A DNA stretch of 64,000 nt from Arion vulgaris (GCA_020796225.1 CM036756.1:44991363-45055362); one strand, 5' to 3'; numbered from the stretch's first letter, positions 11,801-23,559 are shown. Translations and numbers: made by a program. The notes: a model not told the origin generated them from the sequence alone.

Positions 11801-12583
11801 GTGTGAAGTGTGAAGTGTGAAGTGTGAAGTGTGAAGTGTGAAGTGTGAAGTGGGAAGTGTGAAGTGTGAAGTGGGAAGTGTGAAGTGGGAAGTGGGAAGT
11901 GGGAAGTGTGAAGTGGGAAGTGGGAGGTGTGAAGTGTGAAGTGTGAAGTGTGAAGTGTGAAGTGTGAAGTGTGAAGTGTGAAGTGGGAAGTGTGAAGTGG
12001 GAAGTGTGAAGTGGGAAGTGGGAGGTGTGAAGTGTGAAGTGTGAAGTGTGAAGTGTGAAGTGTGAAGTGTGAAGTGTGAAGTGTGAAGTGTGAAGTGTGA
12101 AGTGTGAAGTGTGAAGTGTAGGAAGTGTGAAGTGTGAAGTGTGAAGTGTGAAGTGTGAAGTGGGAAGTGTGAAGTGTGAAGTGTGAAGTGTGAAGTGTGA
12201 AGTGTGAAGTGCTGAAGTGTGAAGTGTGAAGTGTGAAGTGTGAAGTGTGAAGTGGAAGTGTGAAGTGTGAAGTGTGAAGTGTGAAGTGTGAAGTGTGAAG
12301 TGTGAAGTGGAAGTGTGAAGTGTAGTGAAGTGTGAAGTGTGAAGTGTGAAGTGTGAAGTGTGAAGTGTGAAGTGTGAAGTGTGAAAGTTGTGAAGTGTAG
12401 GAAGTGTGAAGTGTGAAGTGTGAAGTGGGAAGTGTGAGTGTGAAGTGGGAAGTGTGAAGTGATGAAGTGTGAAGTGTGAAGTGTGAAGTGTGGAAGATTG
12501 TGAAGGGGGTGAAGTGTGAAGGGGGTAGAAGTGAAGTGTGAGTGTGAAGTGTGAAGTAGTCCGAAAAGGTTTGAGAATCTATG
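8829..12583. mobile_element. Non-autonomous hAT element carrying a huge 7-bp array
   Basis: The left end begins CATGGGTTCCCAAAGTGGG and the right end, read inward on the other strand, begins CATAGATTCTCAAACC, an imperfect terminal inverted repeat of hAT character. An identical 8-bp target duplication, GTCTAAAC, flanks it at 8821-8828 and 12584-12591; 8 bp is the hAT hallmark. No transposase is present. The left 350 bases are ordinary unique sequence (CCGCCCCC and TTCCGGGGGAG near the end). The rest is the AGTGTGA array, which stops only about 25 bases before the right end. Without the array the element would be roughly 375 bp, a normal size for a miniature hAT element. Confidence 0.88.
9179..12558. 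repeat. 7-bp array (AGTGTGA/AGTGGGA), about 480 units
   Basis: Heptamers AGTGTGA and AGTGGGA are intermixed without a fixed order, with scattered 1-2 base indels. There are essentially no C residues on this strand. Adjacent AGTGGGA units produce runs of three GGG tracts (for example near 9328 and 11886). It lies wholly within the hAT element 8829-12583. Confidence 0.97.
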
Positions 12584-12623
12584 GTCTAAACCAACAATGA
12601 TTTTATATTTTGGTTTATTTTGT

Positions 12624-12879
12624 CTTCTTCTTCTTCAGATGCACCATATCGACCACTTGTTAACCACTCTATGTGATTTGCATGTAATCTGAGTCTAAGA
12701 GCGATTGTACGTTGTGCCAGTTATGCGCCTACAAGTAGGCCAGCACATCCGATTTCTGCGATGCTTTTTATTTACTGGGGTAGCTATCCTGGGTTCTACA
12801 TCAGTCGCCTCTTACGACATGCCTTGTAGGTTGCAGTGGTACTATTCCTTGCTTCCCTTGCGAGCCGTCACCACTCGGC
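12624..12879 (-). mobile_element. SINE family A, full copy, minus strand
   Basis: About 256 bp flanked by a perfect 12-bp duplication, GGTTTATTTTGT, at 12612-12623 and 12880-12891. On the minus strand it opens with GCCGAGTGGTGACGG, which resembles the box A region of a tRNA-Ser/Leu, includes CATGTCGTAAGAGGCGACTG, and ends in a (GAA)n tail. Copies at 28603-28853 and 54294-54543 share the same ends, orientation and own target duplications. Confidence 0.9.
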
Positions 12880-13084
12880 GGTTTATTTTGTTTAGTAAAT
12901 GAGAAACAGAACATGCTCGAAGGGTATAACTCTGTTAGTTTACAAGCATAGAGAACCGACTGTTTAAGTGAATAAAAGTTATAAGATGCAATATGAAGCA
13001 CCGGCGACAATAGGTTTGGTAAACAATTACACCTAAACATATTTTGGACTGCAGGAAAACAACAAATGTCACACACTGAAATAG

Positions 13085-14665
13085 AATCACACTCTTATCT
13101 CTATCTAACTCTTATCTCTATCTTACTCTTATTTCTATCTTATTTCTATCTTACTATTATTTCTATCTTATTTCTATCTTTCATCTTATTTCTATCTTAT
13201 TCTATCCTATTTCTATCTTACTATTATTCTATCTTATCTTATCTTACTATTATCTCTATCTTACTATTACTCTATCTTACTTATCTCTATCTTACTATTA
13301 TCTCTATCTTATCTTATCTCTATCTTACTCTCTTACCTCTATCTTACTATTATCTCTATCTTATCTCTATCTCTATCTTTTCTCTATCTTATCTCTTTCT
13401 TACTATTATCTCTATCTTAATATTCTCTATCTTATCTCTATCTTACTTATCTTATCTTATCTCTATCTTACTATTATCTCTATCTTATCTCTATCTTACT
13501 ATTATCTCTATCTTACTATTATCTCTATCTTACTATTATCTCTATCTTATCTCTATCTTACTATTATCTCTATCTTATCTCTATCTTACTTTATTCTATC
13601 TTATCTATCTATCTCTATCTTACTTTATCTCTATCTTATCTCTATCTTCTATTATCTATCTATCTCTATCTTACTATTATCTCTATCTTATCTCTATCTT
13701 ACTATTATCTCTATCTTATCTCTATCTTACTATTATCTCTATCTTATCTCTATCTTTCTCTATCTACTCTTATCTCTATCTTATCTCTATCTTATCTCTA
13801 TCTTACTCTTATCTCTATCTTACTATTATCTCTATTCTTATCTCTATCTTACTATTATCTCTATCTATATCTCTATCTTACTTATTTCTATTATCTCTAT
13901 CTTATCTCTATCTTACTATTATTTCTATCTTATCTCTATCTTATCTCTATCTTACTATTATCTCTTCCTTATCTCTATCTTATCTCTATCTTACTCTTAT
14001 CTCTATCTTACTATTATCTCTATCTTACTATTATCTCTATCTTATCTCTATCTTACTCTTATCTCTATCTTACTATTATCTCTATCTTACTATTATCTCT
14101 ATCTTATCTCTATCTTATCTATATCTTACTATTATCTCTATCTTACTATTATTTCTATCTTATCTCTATCTTATCTCTATCTTACTATTATCTCTATCTT
14201 ACTACTCTATCTACTCTATCTCTATCTTCTTATTATCTCTATCTTACTATTATCTCTATCTTATCTCTATCTTACTATTATCTCTATCTTATCTCTATCT
14301 TACTATTATCTCTATCTTACTATATCTCTATCTTACTTTATCTCTATCTTACTTATCTCTATCTTATCTCTATCTTACTATTATCTCTATCTTTCTTATC
14401 TTCTTTATCTCTATCTACTTATCTCTATCTTACTATTATCTCTATCTTATCTCTATCTTACTATTATCTCTATCTTACTATTATCTCTATCTTATCTCTA
14501 TCTTATCTCTATCTTACTATTATCTCTATCTTACTTTATCTCTATCTTACTTATCTCTATCTTACTATTATTTCTATCTTACTCTTATCTCTATCTTACT
14601 ATTATCTCTATCTTACTATTATCTCTATCTTACTCTTATTTCTATCTTACCTCTTATTTCTATCG
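13085..14665. repeat. TCTCTATCTTA array, 1.6 kb (GATA-like on the minus strand)
   Basis: Units of about 11 and 17 bp (TCTCTATCTTA and CTATTATCTCTATCTTA) alternate irregularly. The complementary strand reads as GATA-rich (AAGATAGAGATAATAG). A 541-codon frame spans it (13066-14691) only because no frame of the unit contains a stop; its product would be all Leu/Ser/Tyr/Ile. I do not call it a gene. Confidence 0.95.
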
Positions 14666-14813
14666 ACGCATCGTACTATATAAATATATAAATGTTAGAC
14701 TCTCAAGAAATAGTCTCACCTTGCCATGTCCTTCCAACAGCATCAACTATACAACATGGAAAAGCAGGTCAGATTTGAACAAGTGTCAACATCATAATGT
14801 TTTAACATATTAT

Positions 14814-14815
<2 letters not shown>

Positions 14816-14876
<61 letters not shown>

Positions 14877-14885
14877 TTATTTATT
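14816..14885. repeat. (TA)n microsatellite
   Basis: An uninterrupted TA run of about 55 bases, ending in TATTTATTTATT directly beside the 3' end of a family D SINE, so it may be or derive from the SINE tail. Confidence 0.9.
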
Positions 14886-14892
14886 TTCCCAT

Positions 14893-15085
14893 CCAGAAGC
14901 TCTTGAGCTTTTCAGCTCTTCGGCTCAGTGCCATGGACATCGTAACCCTTCGGTTCAGTGTCAGAAACACATCAAATCTGGAGAATCTGTTGCTTTTATG
15001 TCTGCCCGCGGAATTAAACCGCACTCCAGGGGCTTGACACCCGTCGTCCAACGCACTACAGGCACGCTGTGCAGGCGGGCTTTAT
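14893..15085 (-). mobile_element. tRNA-derived SINE (family D), minus strand
   Basis: Same structure as 4945-5150. On the minus strand the head holds CCTGTAGTGCGTTGGACGA (box A-like) and GCGGTTTAATTCCGCGGGC (box B-like); the body ends AGCTCAAGAGCTTCTGG next to the (TA)n tract. The open frames through it (14961-15188) are shadows. Confidence 0.65.
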
Positions 15086-15298
15086 ATATGTATATATAGA
15101 GAAACAGTACACACATAGACACGAACATATTCCAACACCGAACAACACGTACACCTCCATATACTTGTTTTCTGTTGACCATGTTCATTGTCTCTTGTGT
15201 TTCACCTTGGGATTTATAAACTCGATATATATATACTTGTTGCTAATATATTTGAAGCTACTTATGACAGATGTGGGACTGTGTGTTTTATGTCTATG

Positions 15299-15373
15299 CT
15301 CGTGTGTGTGTGTACGTTGTGTGTGTGTGTGTACGTGTTTGCGACTTTTCTCTCATATATATATATATATATA
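15299..15373. repeat. GT- and AT-rich microsatellites
   Basis: A GTGTGTGTGTG tract at about 15301-15335 and an (AT)n tract at about 15355-15373. Overlapping open frames of 77-101 codons translate these simple repeats. Confidence 0.85.
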
Positions 15374-16178
15374 ACCAAAGGCGTCTTCTGCTGCGATTGC
15401 CCGCTGTCATGCGCTGGTATTGCGCTTCTGATTTTTACGTGACGCCGCTCAGTACAAGGGTAACCAAGGCTAAAGTGTATGTGCTTGTACTCGCATTTTT
15501 CTAATTTAACCTGTTTTTTTCTATGTTACGTAATCCATGCTGTTTGAAAGACTCGAAAAAGCAAGGATAATTTTCTTTAGAGCTAGGGGTTGTTCATTTT
15601 GCGTTTGACATTGTGTCCACTGACACAAACGTGTACGATGATTACTGATACAGTTTGATGAGCATGAAACCGCACATTATAGTGCCCCATCTGTTGAGTA
15701 ATATTCTGCTCTGTCAACAATTCTTCTTCATAACTTTTCTTGATTACATGTCTGTTATGCATGAGTACTCATATTCCCTCTCTAAAAATAATCGTCGCAT
15801 ATCCCCCACTTTATTTGAATAGCTTCTATAATGGAAAAGAAGTTATATATATAATTGAGTGACACATCATGATCGGTTCATTATTTTCATGAATTCGTTT
15901 TCATCAAACAGAGAGTTTGTCTATTTTTACATTCTTTTTATTGTCGTCGTCATCGCGTTATTCTCATATGATTTAATTGTTCTATTTTCTCTACAATGTA
16001 TCCATGCGTCAAAATATGACATTAACAGATTCTTTCCACAACTGTATTTAAGCTTCTCCTAAATAGAGATGTGACAGTTCATTTATGTTATATAATTTGA
16101 GGGTAATATTCTTTTACGAAAGTGGGAAAGTGATATTATACCAAGTCAAGAGTAGAATTTGGAGTAGATAAGACATTT
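15374..16178. other. Unassigned sequence
   Basis: Unique-looking AT-rich sequence. A 67-codon frame (15859-16062) is hydrophobic but has no recognisable family and no other coding sign. Confidence 0.45.
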
Positions 16179-16179
16179 T

Positions 16180-16352
16180 CCTTTGCGCTCTAATGGTTGC
16201 GTGTTTGAATCCGGATCGCAATGTTAAGTTCACGTGTATATTTTTTTCAGTAGATCCCTAGGATTGTTGCTGGATCTACGAAGTTTGTGTTTGTGCAACT
16301 CTCGGCAGGTAGCGCACTATTTCTGTCAGAGGCAGAGCCTTGAGAAACCCGT
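16180..16352 (+). mobile_element. tRNA-derived SINE (family B)
   Basis: The tRNA-like part is GCGCTCTAATGGTTGCGTG and TTTGAATCCGG (box B-like). The body shares TTCACGTGTATA, GGATTGTTGCTGGATCTACG and CTCGGCAGGTAGCGCAC with the copies at 36962-37186 (minus) and 37948-38165. Its 3' end, AACCCGTTGCAATACAGTCA, is the same sequence that begins each unit of the following 116-bp satellite. Confidence 0.75.
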
Positions 16353-19300
16353 TGCAATACAGTCATTCCTTCGTTTAAAGACATTTGATAAAGTAAATTA
16401 TCACTGAACCAGTGCTGACATTATCATCAAACATAAGAATAGACACATCTCCGAGCTTTAACCCGTTGCAATACAGTCATTCCTTCGTTTAAAGACATTT
16501 GATAAAAGTGAAATTATCACTGAACCAGTGCTGACATTATCATCAAACATAAGAATAGATACATCTCCGAGCTTTAACCCGTTGCAATACAATCATTCCT
16601 TCGTTTAAAGATATTTGATAAAGTAAATTATCACTGAACCAGTGCTAGCATTATCATCAAACATAGAATAGACACATCTCGGGGCTTTATCCGTTGCAAT
16701 ACAGTCATTCCTTCGTTTAAGGCATTTGATAAAGTGAAATTATCACTGAACCAGTGCTGACATTATCATCAAACATAAGAATAGACACATCTTCGAGCTT
16801 TAACCCGTTGCAATACAATCATTCCTTCGTTTAAAGACATTTGATAAAAGTGAAATTATCACTGAACCAGTGCTGACATTATCATCAAACATAAGAATAG
16901 ACACATCTTCGAGCTTTAACCCGTTGCAATACAATCATTCCTTCGTTTAAAGACATTTGATAAAAGTGAAATTATCACTGAACCAGTGCTGACATTATCA
17001 TCAAACATAGAATAGACACATCTCGAGCTTTAACCGTTGCAATACAATCATTCCTTCGTTTAAAGACATTTGATAAAAGTGAAATTATCACTGAACCAGT
17101 GCTGACATTATCATCAAACATAGAATAGACACATCTCGAGCTTTAACCGTTGCAATACAGTCATTCCTTCGTTTAAAGACATTTGATAAAAGTGAAATTA
17201 TCACTGAACCAGTGCTGACATTATCATCAAACATAAGAATAGACACATCTTCGAGCTTTAACCCGTTGCAATACAATCATTCCTTCGTTTAAAGACATTT
17301 GATAAAAGTGAAATTATCACTGAACCAGTGCTGACATTATCATCAAACATAGAATAGACACATCTCGAGCTTTAACCCGTTGCAATACAGTCATTCCTTC
17401 GTTTAAAGACATTTGATAAAAGTGAAATTATCACTGAACCAGTGCTGACATTATCATCAAACATAAGAATAGACACATCTCGAGCTTTAACCGTTGCAAT
17501 ACAGTCATTCCTTCGTTTAAAGACATTTGATAAAAGTGAAATTATCACTGAACCAGTGCTGACATTATCATCAACATAAGAATAGACACATCTCCGAGCT
17601 TTAACCCGTTGCAATACAATCATTCCTTCGTTTAAAGACATTTGATAAAAGTGAAATTATCACTGAACCAGTGCTGACATTATCATCAAACATAAGAATA
17701 GACACATCTTCGAGCTTTAACCCGTTGCAATACAATCATTCCTTCGTTTAAAGACATTTGATAAAAGTGAAATTATCACTGAACCAGTGCTAGCATTATC
17801 ATCAAACATAAGAATAGATACATCTTCGAGCTTTAACCCGTTGCAATACAATCATTCCTTCGTTTAAAGACATTTGATAAAAGTGAAATTATCACTGAAC
17901 CAGTGCTAGCATTATCATCAAACATAAGAATAGACACATCTCCGAGCTTTAACCCGTTGCAATACAGTCATTCCTTCGTTTAACGACATTTGATAAAGTA
18001 AATTATCACTGAACCAGTGCTGACATTATCATCAAACATAAGAATAGATACATCTTCGAGCTTTAACCCGTTGCAATACAGTCATTCCTTCGTTTAAAGA
18101 CATTTGATAAAAGTGAAATTATCACTGAACCAGTGCTGACATTATCATCAAACATAAGAATAGACATCTCGAGCTTTAACCCGTTGCAATACAGTCATTC
18201 CTTCGTTTAAAGACATTTGATAAAAGTGAAATTATCACTGAACCAGTACTGACATTATCATCAAACATAAGAATAGAAAAATCTCGAGCTTTAACCCGTT
18301 GCAATACAATCATTCCTTCGTTTAAAGACATTTGATAAAAGTGAAATTATCACTGAACCAGTGCTGACATTATCATCAAACATAAGAATAGACACATCTT
18401 CGAGCTTTAACCCGTTGCAATACAATCATTCCTTCGTTTAAAGACATTTGATAAAAGTGAAATTATCACTGAACCAGTGCTGACATTATCATCAAACATA
18501 AGAATAGACACATCTTCGAGCTTTAACCCGTTGCAATACAATCATTCCTTCGTTTAAAGACATTTGATAAAGTAAATTATCACTGAACCAGTGCTGACAT
18601 TATCATCAAACATAAGAATAGACACATCTTCGAGCTTTAACCCGTTGCAATACAATCATTCCTTCGTTTAAAGACATTTGATAAAAGTGAAATTATCACT
18701 GAACCAGTGCTGACATTATCATCAAACATAAGAATAGATACATCTTCGAGCTTTAACCCGTTGCAATACAATCATTCCTTCGTTTAAAGACATTTGATAA
18801 AGTAAATTATCACTGAACCAATGCTGACATTATCATCAAACATAAGAATAGATACATCTCCGAGCTTTAACCCGTTGCAATACAGTCATTCCTTCGTTTA
18901 AAGACATTTGATAAAAGTGAAATTATCACTGAACCAGTGCTGACATTATCATCAAACATAAGAATAGAAAAATCTCGAGCTTTAACCCGTTGCAATACAA
19001 TCATTCCTTCGTTTAAAGACATTTGATAAAGTAAATTATCACTGAACCAGTGCTGACATTATCATCAAACTAAGAATAGACACATCTCGAGCGTTAACCC
19101 GTTGCAATACAGTCATTCCTTCGTTTAAAGACATTTGATAAAAGTGAAATTATCACTGAACCAGTGCTGACATTATCATCAAACATAAGAATAGACACAT
19201 CTCCGAGCTTTAACCCGTTGCAATACAGTCATTCCTTCGTTTAAAGACATTTGATAAAAGTGAAATTATCACTGAACCAGTGCTGACATTATCATCAAAC

Positions 19301-20126
19301 ATAAGAATAGACACATCGAGCTTTAACCCGTTGCAATACAGTCATTCCTTCGTTTAAAGACATTTGATAAAGTGAATTATCACTGAACCAGTGCTGACAT
19401 TATCATCAAACATAAGAATGATCATCTCCGAGCTTTAACCCGTTGCAATACAGTCATTCCTTCGTTTAAAGACATTTGATAAAAGTGAAATTATCACTGA
19501 ACCAGTGCTGACATTATCATCAAACATAAGAATAGAAAAATCTCCGAGCTTTAACCCGTTGCAATACAATCATTCCTTCGTTTAAAGACATTTGATAAAA
19601 GTGAAATTATCACTGAACCAGTGCTGACATTATCATCAAACATAAGAATAGACACATCTCCGAGCTTTAACCCGTTGCAATACAGTCATTCCTTCGTTTA
19701 AAGACATTTGATAAAAGTGAAATTATCACTGAACCAGTGCTGACATTATCATCAAATATAAGAATAGACACATCTCCGAGCTTTAACCCGTTGCAATACA
19801 GTCATTCCTTCGTTTAACGACATTTGATAAAAGTGAAATTATCACTGAACCAGTGCTGACATTATCATCAAACATAAGAATAGACACATCTCCGAGCTTT
19901 AACCCGTTGCAATACAGTCATTCCTTCTTTAAAGACATTTGATAAAGTGAATTATCACTGAACCAGTGCTGACATTATCATCAAACATAAGAATAGACAC
20001 ATCTTCGAGCTTTAACCCGTTGCAATACAATCATTCCTTCGTTTAAAGACATTTGATAAAAGTGAAATTATCACTGAACCAGTGCTGACATTATCATCAA
20101 ACATAAGAATAGATACATCTCCGAGA
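16348..20126. repeat. 116-bp satellite, about 33 copies
   Basis: The unit runs from CCCGTTGCAATACAGTCATT through AAAGACATTTGATAAAAG, TTATCACTGAACCAGTGC and ATCATCAAACATAAGAATAG to CATCTCCGAGCTTTAA. Full units are 116 bp and short ones 112-114 bp (AAAGTAAATT variant). Every unit has the hairpin-capable CACTGAACCAGTG. Two recurrent sub-types are visible, CAGTCATT versus CAATCATT and CTCCGAG versus CTTCGAG. The open frames at 17088-17641 (minus) are read through it. Confidence 0.97.
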
Positions 20127-20159
20127 TTTCATCTTATTTCTATATGCACCTTGTGGAAC

Positions 20160-20262
20160 AACGGACCTCTTCGTTTATTTTCCCCTTTTCCGTTTTCGTT
20201 GCGGGTTTCACTTAAATGCTTATCTAGTGACACTGGACTGTGTCTTCATCAGGATATACATA
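20160..20262 (-). pseudogene. LINE RT tail fragment, minus strand
   Basis: The minus strand carries GAAGACACAGTCCAGTGTCA, then ACCCGCAACGAAAACGG and an AAGAGGTCCG end. This matches the stretch preceding the basic tail in the plus-strand copies at 20550 and 50150. It is only about 100 bp and lies just outside the satellite's right edge. Confidence 0.6.
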
Positions 20263-20350
20263 GTGTCATTACCATCTACTTTATGGTGGTATTATTTTTA
20301 TAATTAGCTACAAAAGCTGGCCCTTTGTCAACGGATGTCTTGGGCGGATT

Positions 20351-20510
20351 CTAGACTGCAAGAATGACAGTGTTGCCACAGACGGCGATTCTCAGACTGC
20401 GAGATATGCAGTGTTGCCACAGACGGCGGATTCTCAGACTGCGAAGATATGACAGTGTTGCCACAGACGGCGGATTCTCAGACTGCCAAGATATGACAGT
20501 GTTGCCACAG
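20351..20510. repeat. 44-bp minisatellite, about 3.6 copies
   Basis: The unit includes AGTGTTGCCACAGACGGCG and ATTCTCAGACTGCGAAG. Small deletions distinguish the copies. Confidence 0.85.
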
Positions 20511-20549
20511 ACCTGTGAATAAGAACAGGAATCCATGATGACCCAGGTT

Positions 20550-20804
20550 AAGAGGAGAAAGTGGCGATGAGTCGAGCATACCCTACGGAAGACACAGTCG
20601 AGTGTCACTAGACAAACACTTGAGGGGAATACGCAAGAAAAACGAAAAAGAGGACGTCCTAAATAGACCTGGAGACGACGTCTTCTTGAGGAACTGAAGA
20701 GTGCTCAACTATCCTGGGAGACCATCAAGAAAACAGCAGCCAGAGACCGAGAAAGTTGGCGAACAATTGTTGTGGCCTATGTCACGAAGAGCGGAGAGGA
20801 ATAA
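20550..20804 (+). pseudogene. LINE RT C-terminal tail
   Basis: This encodes the extreme C-terminus of a non-LTR RT: the basic RKRGRPK segment, then TWRRRLLEELKS, LSWETIKKTAARDRESWR and a TKSGEE end at a stop (20802-20804). An in-frame TAG at about 20664-20666 sits where relatives have Gln in the GRPKQTW context. The homologous copy at 50160-50392 shows the same AAATAGA sequence there. Only the last 80 or so codons are present. Confidence 0.8.
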
Positions 20805-21044
20805 GTCTAGTTTAAAGCAGGCGAAGTAAGATAGTTCGCCAGAAATGTATAACACGAGCGCCTCCTTGAACGTTGCTAGTATAGACAATCATAGATTGAA
20901 ATGAAGATGGCGATGTATTGTGTATGTATGTCGTATGCAAGAACGGGCATTGGCTAGGATAGCTCTCCGATGAGCAATTAATGAAAAAAGAAGGTCTGAA
21001 CATCTAAAGAAACAAAAAAGAAACGGTGGAAAGAGAGTTGAAAG

Positions 21045-21385
21045 ATTATGTCCTGACCATGGCCTCCGATAACATACGGCCTACGGGATCAGGTAAAAAT
21101 TCTAGGAAATAAGAACAGAACTGTCGCGTGATTCTCGCATTACAATGTTGTTTTATATAAACTAATTCATTTTAAAAACAATACAGCAAGCTAAATCAAG
21201 GTTATATTATGTTACAAATTCAGTTTAAAGCTAAGGAATATCAGTATTATTCACATTTTCCATCATTAAATAACTATGAACGCATAGAATTGAGAAATAT
21301 TTCAGAAAAGCTTACAGTGTTCTATCAAACATATACAAAAGTCAGTTCCCATTAAACAGGAATTTTTACTTCCGTCAAGCTAGTC
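21045..21385 (+). mobile_element. LINE 3' UTR (DNIRPTGSG subfamily), copy 1
   Basis: Starts with coding-like CCATGGCCTCCGATAACATA (MASDNIRPTGSG), then about 320 bp of AT-rich sequence ending TTCTATCAAACATATAC and CAGTTCCCATTAAACAGG. The same order recurs at 29172-29540 and 58015-58310, so this is a dispersed element, best read as the 3' untranslated end of an RT family. Confidence 0.65.
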
Positions 21386-22015
21386 GGCCTTCTGTTGCCG
21401 GGGACCACGGACGTGACGAAGAAAATAATTAGTAGAAAGGCCCGAAGAATGGCAACAGTGGAAATCTCTTGAGGAAGCCGTATATATGCCACAAGGAACA
21501 GGAAGAAGATATAGATAGAATAGTACTGCACGGATCCAGGAGTGGATTTCTTGATGATACAATAACATTAGCAATGTTATGGAAGAAACACGTGCTGGGC
21601 CCTCTTAACGAAACCCTCAAAATTCACTCAGAGAGTTCTGTCACTTCTGTCCATCCCACTCTCTCTCTCTTTCTTTCTCTCTATCTCTTGCTTTATTTCT
21701 CTCTCTCTCTCTCTCTTGCTCTCTCACTGTTTTAAAAATGTCGCATTGTTTTTCAATACACCAGGCTTCTTTCTATTATTATATGAGGCTTTTATTATTT
21801 TAATTCCCTTGCTGCAGGGCGAATCTTTATAATTCCTCTTTAGCCTAAGCTCTTTCCTCTGTAATTGTGCATTAAGATTTGTTGTGTTACCTTTTTATAA
21901 CTTCATTGTGACGTCATTGTTGTATTTTGTTTTATTCAGTTTAATGCAACTGAGGATATGTTAATAACGACAAACAAAAGGAAAGAAAGAATTAAACACA
22001 ATGGGTTGGATTGAA
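21386..22015. other. Unassigned sequence with a CT-rich tract
   Basis: Contains a (CT)n-rich stretch at 21656-21727. The 88-codon frame at 21469-21735 runs through it, with no recognisable domain. Confidence 0.45.
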
Positions 22016-22325
22016 GTAGAAGAAGAAGAAGAAGAAGAAGACGAAGACGAAGATGAAGAGGTAGGATAAGTTGAGGAAGAAGCTGTTGGAAAATACGAAA
22101 AAACAGTAGAAATTTCGCTACTTAAGCTAATTGGTCACTTCTTAACATAAGTAAGTTTTAAAAATTACAAGATTGTGAAGAAGAAGCAGAAAACAGACGA
22201 AGACGAAGATTCGATGAAGAATAAAATGAAGTTCAGGGAGAAGCTGACGGAAAAATAAGAAGAAATAGGGAAACCTAGGTACTTCAGCTAATTGGTCACT
22301 GCTTAATATAATTAAGTTGCACACG
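22016..22325. repeat. (GAA)n tract and an imperfect 165-bp duplication
   Basis: A (GAA)n/(GAC)n tract at 22018-22065 is followed by CTAATTGGTCACTTCTTAAC. About 165 bp further on, GAA-rich sequence and CTAATTGGTCACTGCTTAAT occur again. It looks like one old tandem duplication of unknown origin. Confidence 0.6.
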
Positions 22326-22799
22326 AAAAAACTCAAACATGTCTAATATTATAGATATTAGACAAAGCTACGATCCTAACTCCTGTCAAAATAGCACTCA
22401 ATGTTAGTGACTTCTAGATAAGAATCTTTAGCCCAAATGTTAAATCATTCCTTATGTACAACAATAAAATATCAAGAACGACATCCTGACTAACAAGAGA
22501 ACACATGCGTCATAAATGAATGCTTGCACAGAATAGAAAATATGAAATCGTATGAAAGAGGTGTTAATAACGAACTTGCGAGAATAATTAATCAGATAAC
22601 AGTAAAAGACGAGCTTAAGAAACTACGTTGATATTGAATACGAGATATATTAACTGGATCAGTTAGTAGTATAGTAAGACAGGTCTTGATCTTGGATACA
22701 TGGAAAAGGATAAGCAAAGACAGATAAACAATTGCATTTATAAGAGAACTGAAAACGTGTTTAAATGGATGGAGAGAATTGAAAAAAGAAGGTCTGGAC
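22326..22799. other. Host sequence of the hAT insertion
   Basis: Its right end, GAAAAAAGAAGGTCTGGAC, resembles GAAAAAAGAAGGTCTGAAC at 20984-21002, where ACATCTAAAGAAA continues uninterrupted. The latter is a related empty site. The nature of the shared element is unknown (possibly LINE). Confidence 0.55.
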
Positions 22800-23112
22800 C
22801 AGTGTTGCCAATTTAGCACTTTTAGTGCTAGATCTAGCACTATTTTTGTGATCTAGCACTACAAATTTAGATCTAGCACCTAGCACCAAATCTAGCACTG
22901 AAAAAAAATTAGTTAGCACTTTTAGCACTTCTTTTAGTTTGGTATATGAATCAGAAAATCTCGACACAAAAAAGACGAACAAGCACAGAAAATTTATTAC
23001 AACGAGATCCGGGTAATGAATTTCTCAGTGTGAGAACAACTCTCTGAGAGGTCCGCGCGCGTTTGACTTTGAGTATAGCTGTAGCCTTACTATAATCTTT
23101 TTTAAAACTCTT

Positions 23113-23425
23113 GGATTCTCCGAAAGGAGTTAATTCTTATTTTCATGTTTGTTGGCCTACACGCTCTGATATAACCAATAAAGGTTCGCCTTAGGTTGAA
23201 AGGCCGTGCCTCGCTAAAGGCTTTAATCCTACTAAACAAACAAACAAACCAAGCAAATGAGGTGTTATACTGACTGGATTCTCCGAAAGGAGTTAATTCT
23301 TATTTTCATGTTTGTTGGCCTACACGCTCTGATATAACCAATAAAGGTTCGCCTTAGGTTGAAAGTGGCGTGCCTCGGCTTAAAGAGGCTTTAATCCCTA
23401 CTAAACAAACAAACCAAGCAAATGG
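23113..23425. repeat. 163-bp tandem duplication inside the hAT element
   Basis: GGATTCTCCGAAAGGAGTTA starts at 23113 and again at 23276. Both copies run through CACGCTCTGATATAACC to AACAAACCAAGCAAATG. The copies differ by small indels near the GGCTTTAATCC segment. Confidence 0.9.
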
Positions 23426-23559
23426 TGTACCTTGTTCAATCTTGTTGACTTGCCACCAGCTTCTGTATTTGCTCTCAGTTCATCAGTGACTGTTCTTAAG
23501 TGCTATAATCATTTCCAAACCAACGGAGGACTGTTCAAATCATAAAGAGAATCCCTCAT

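Noticed and set aside
9179..12558. Telomeric repeat
   Set aside because: The heptamer AGTGTGA does not match the animal TTAGGG type, and the array sits inside a hAT element.
13066..14691. 541-codon Leu/Ser/Tyr frame resembling a membrane protein
   Set aside because: Pure tandem-repeat translation with no stop codon possible in the unit.
16348..20126. Possible CRISPR array because of regular repeats and a palindrome
   Set aside because: The repeats are contiguous 116-bp units without unique spacers, in eukaryotic repeat-rich DNA.
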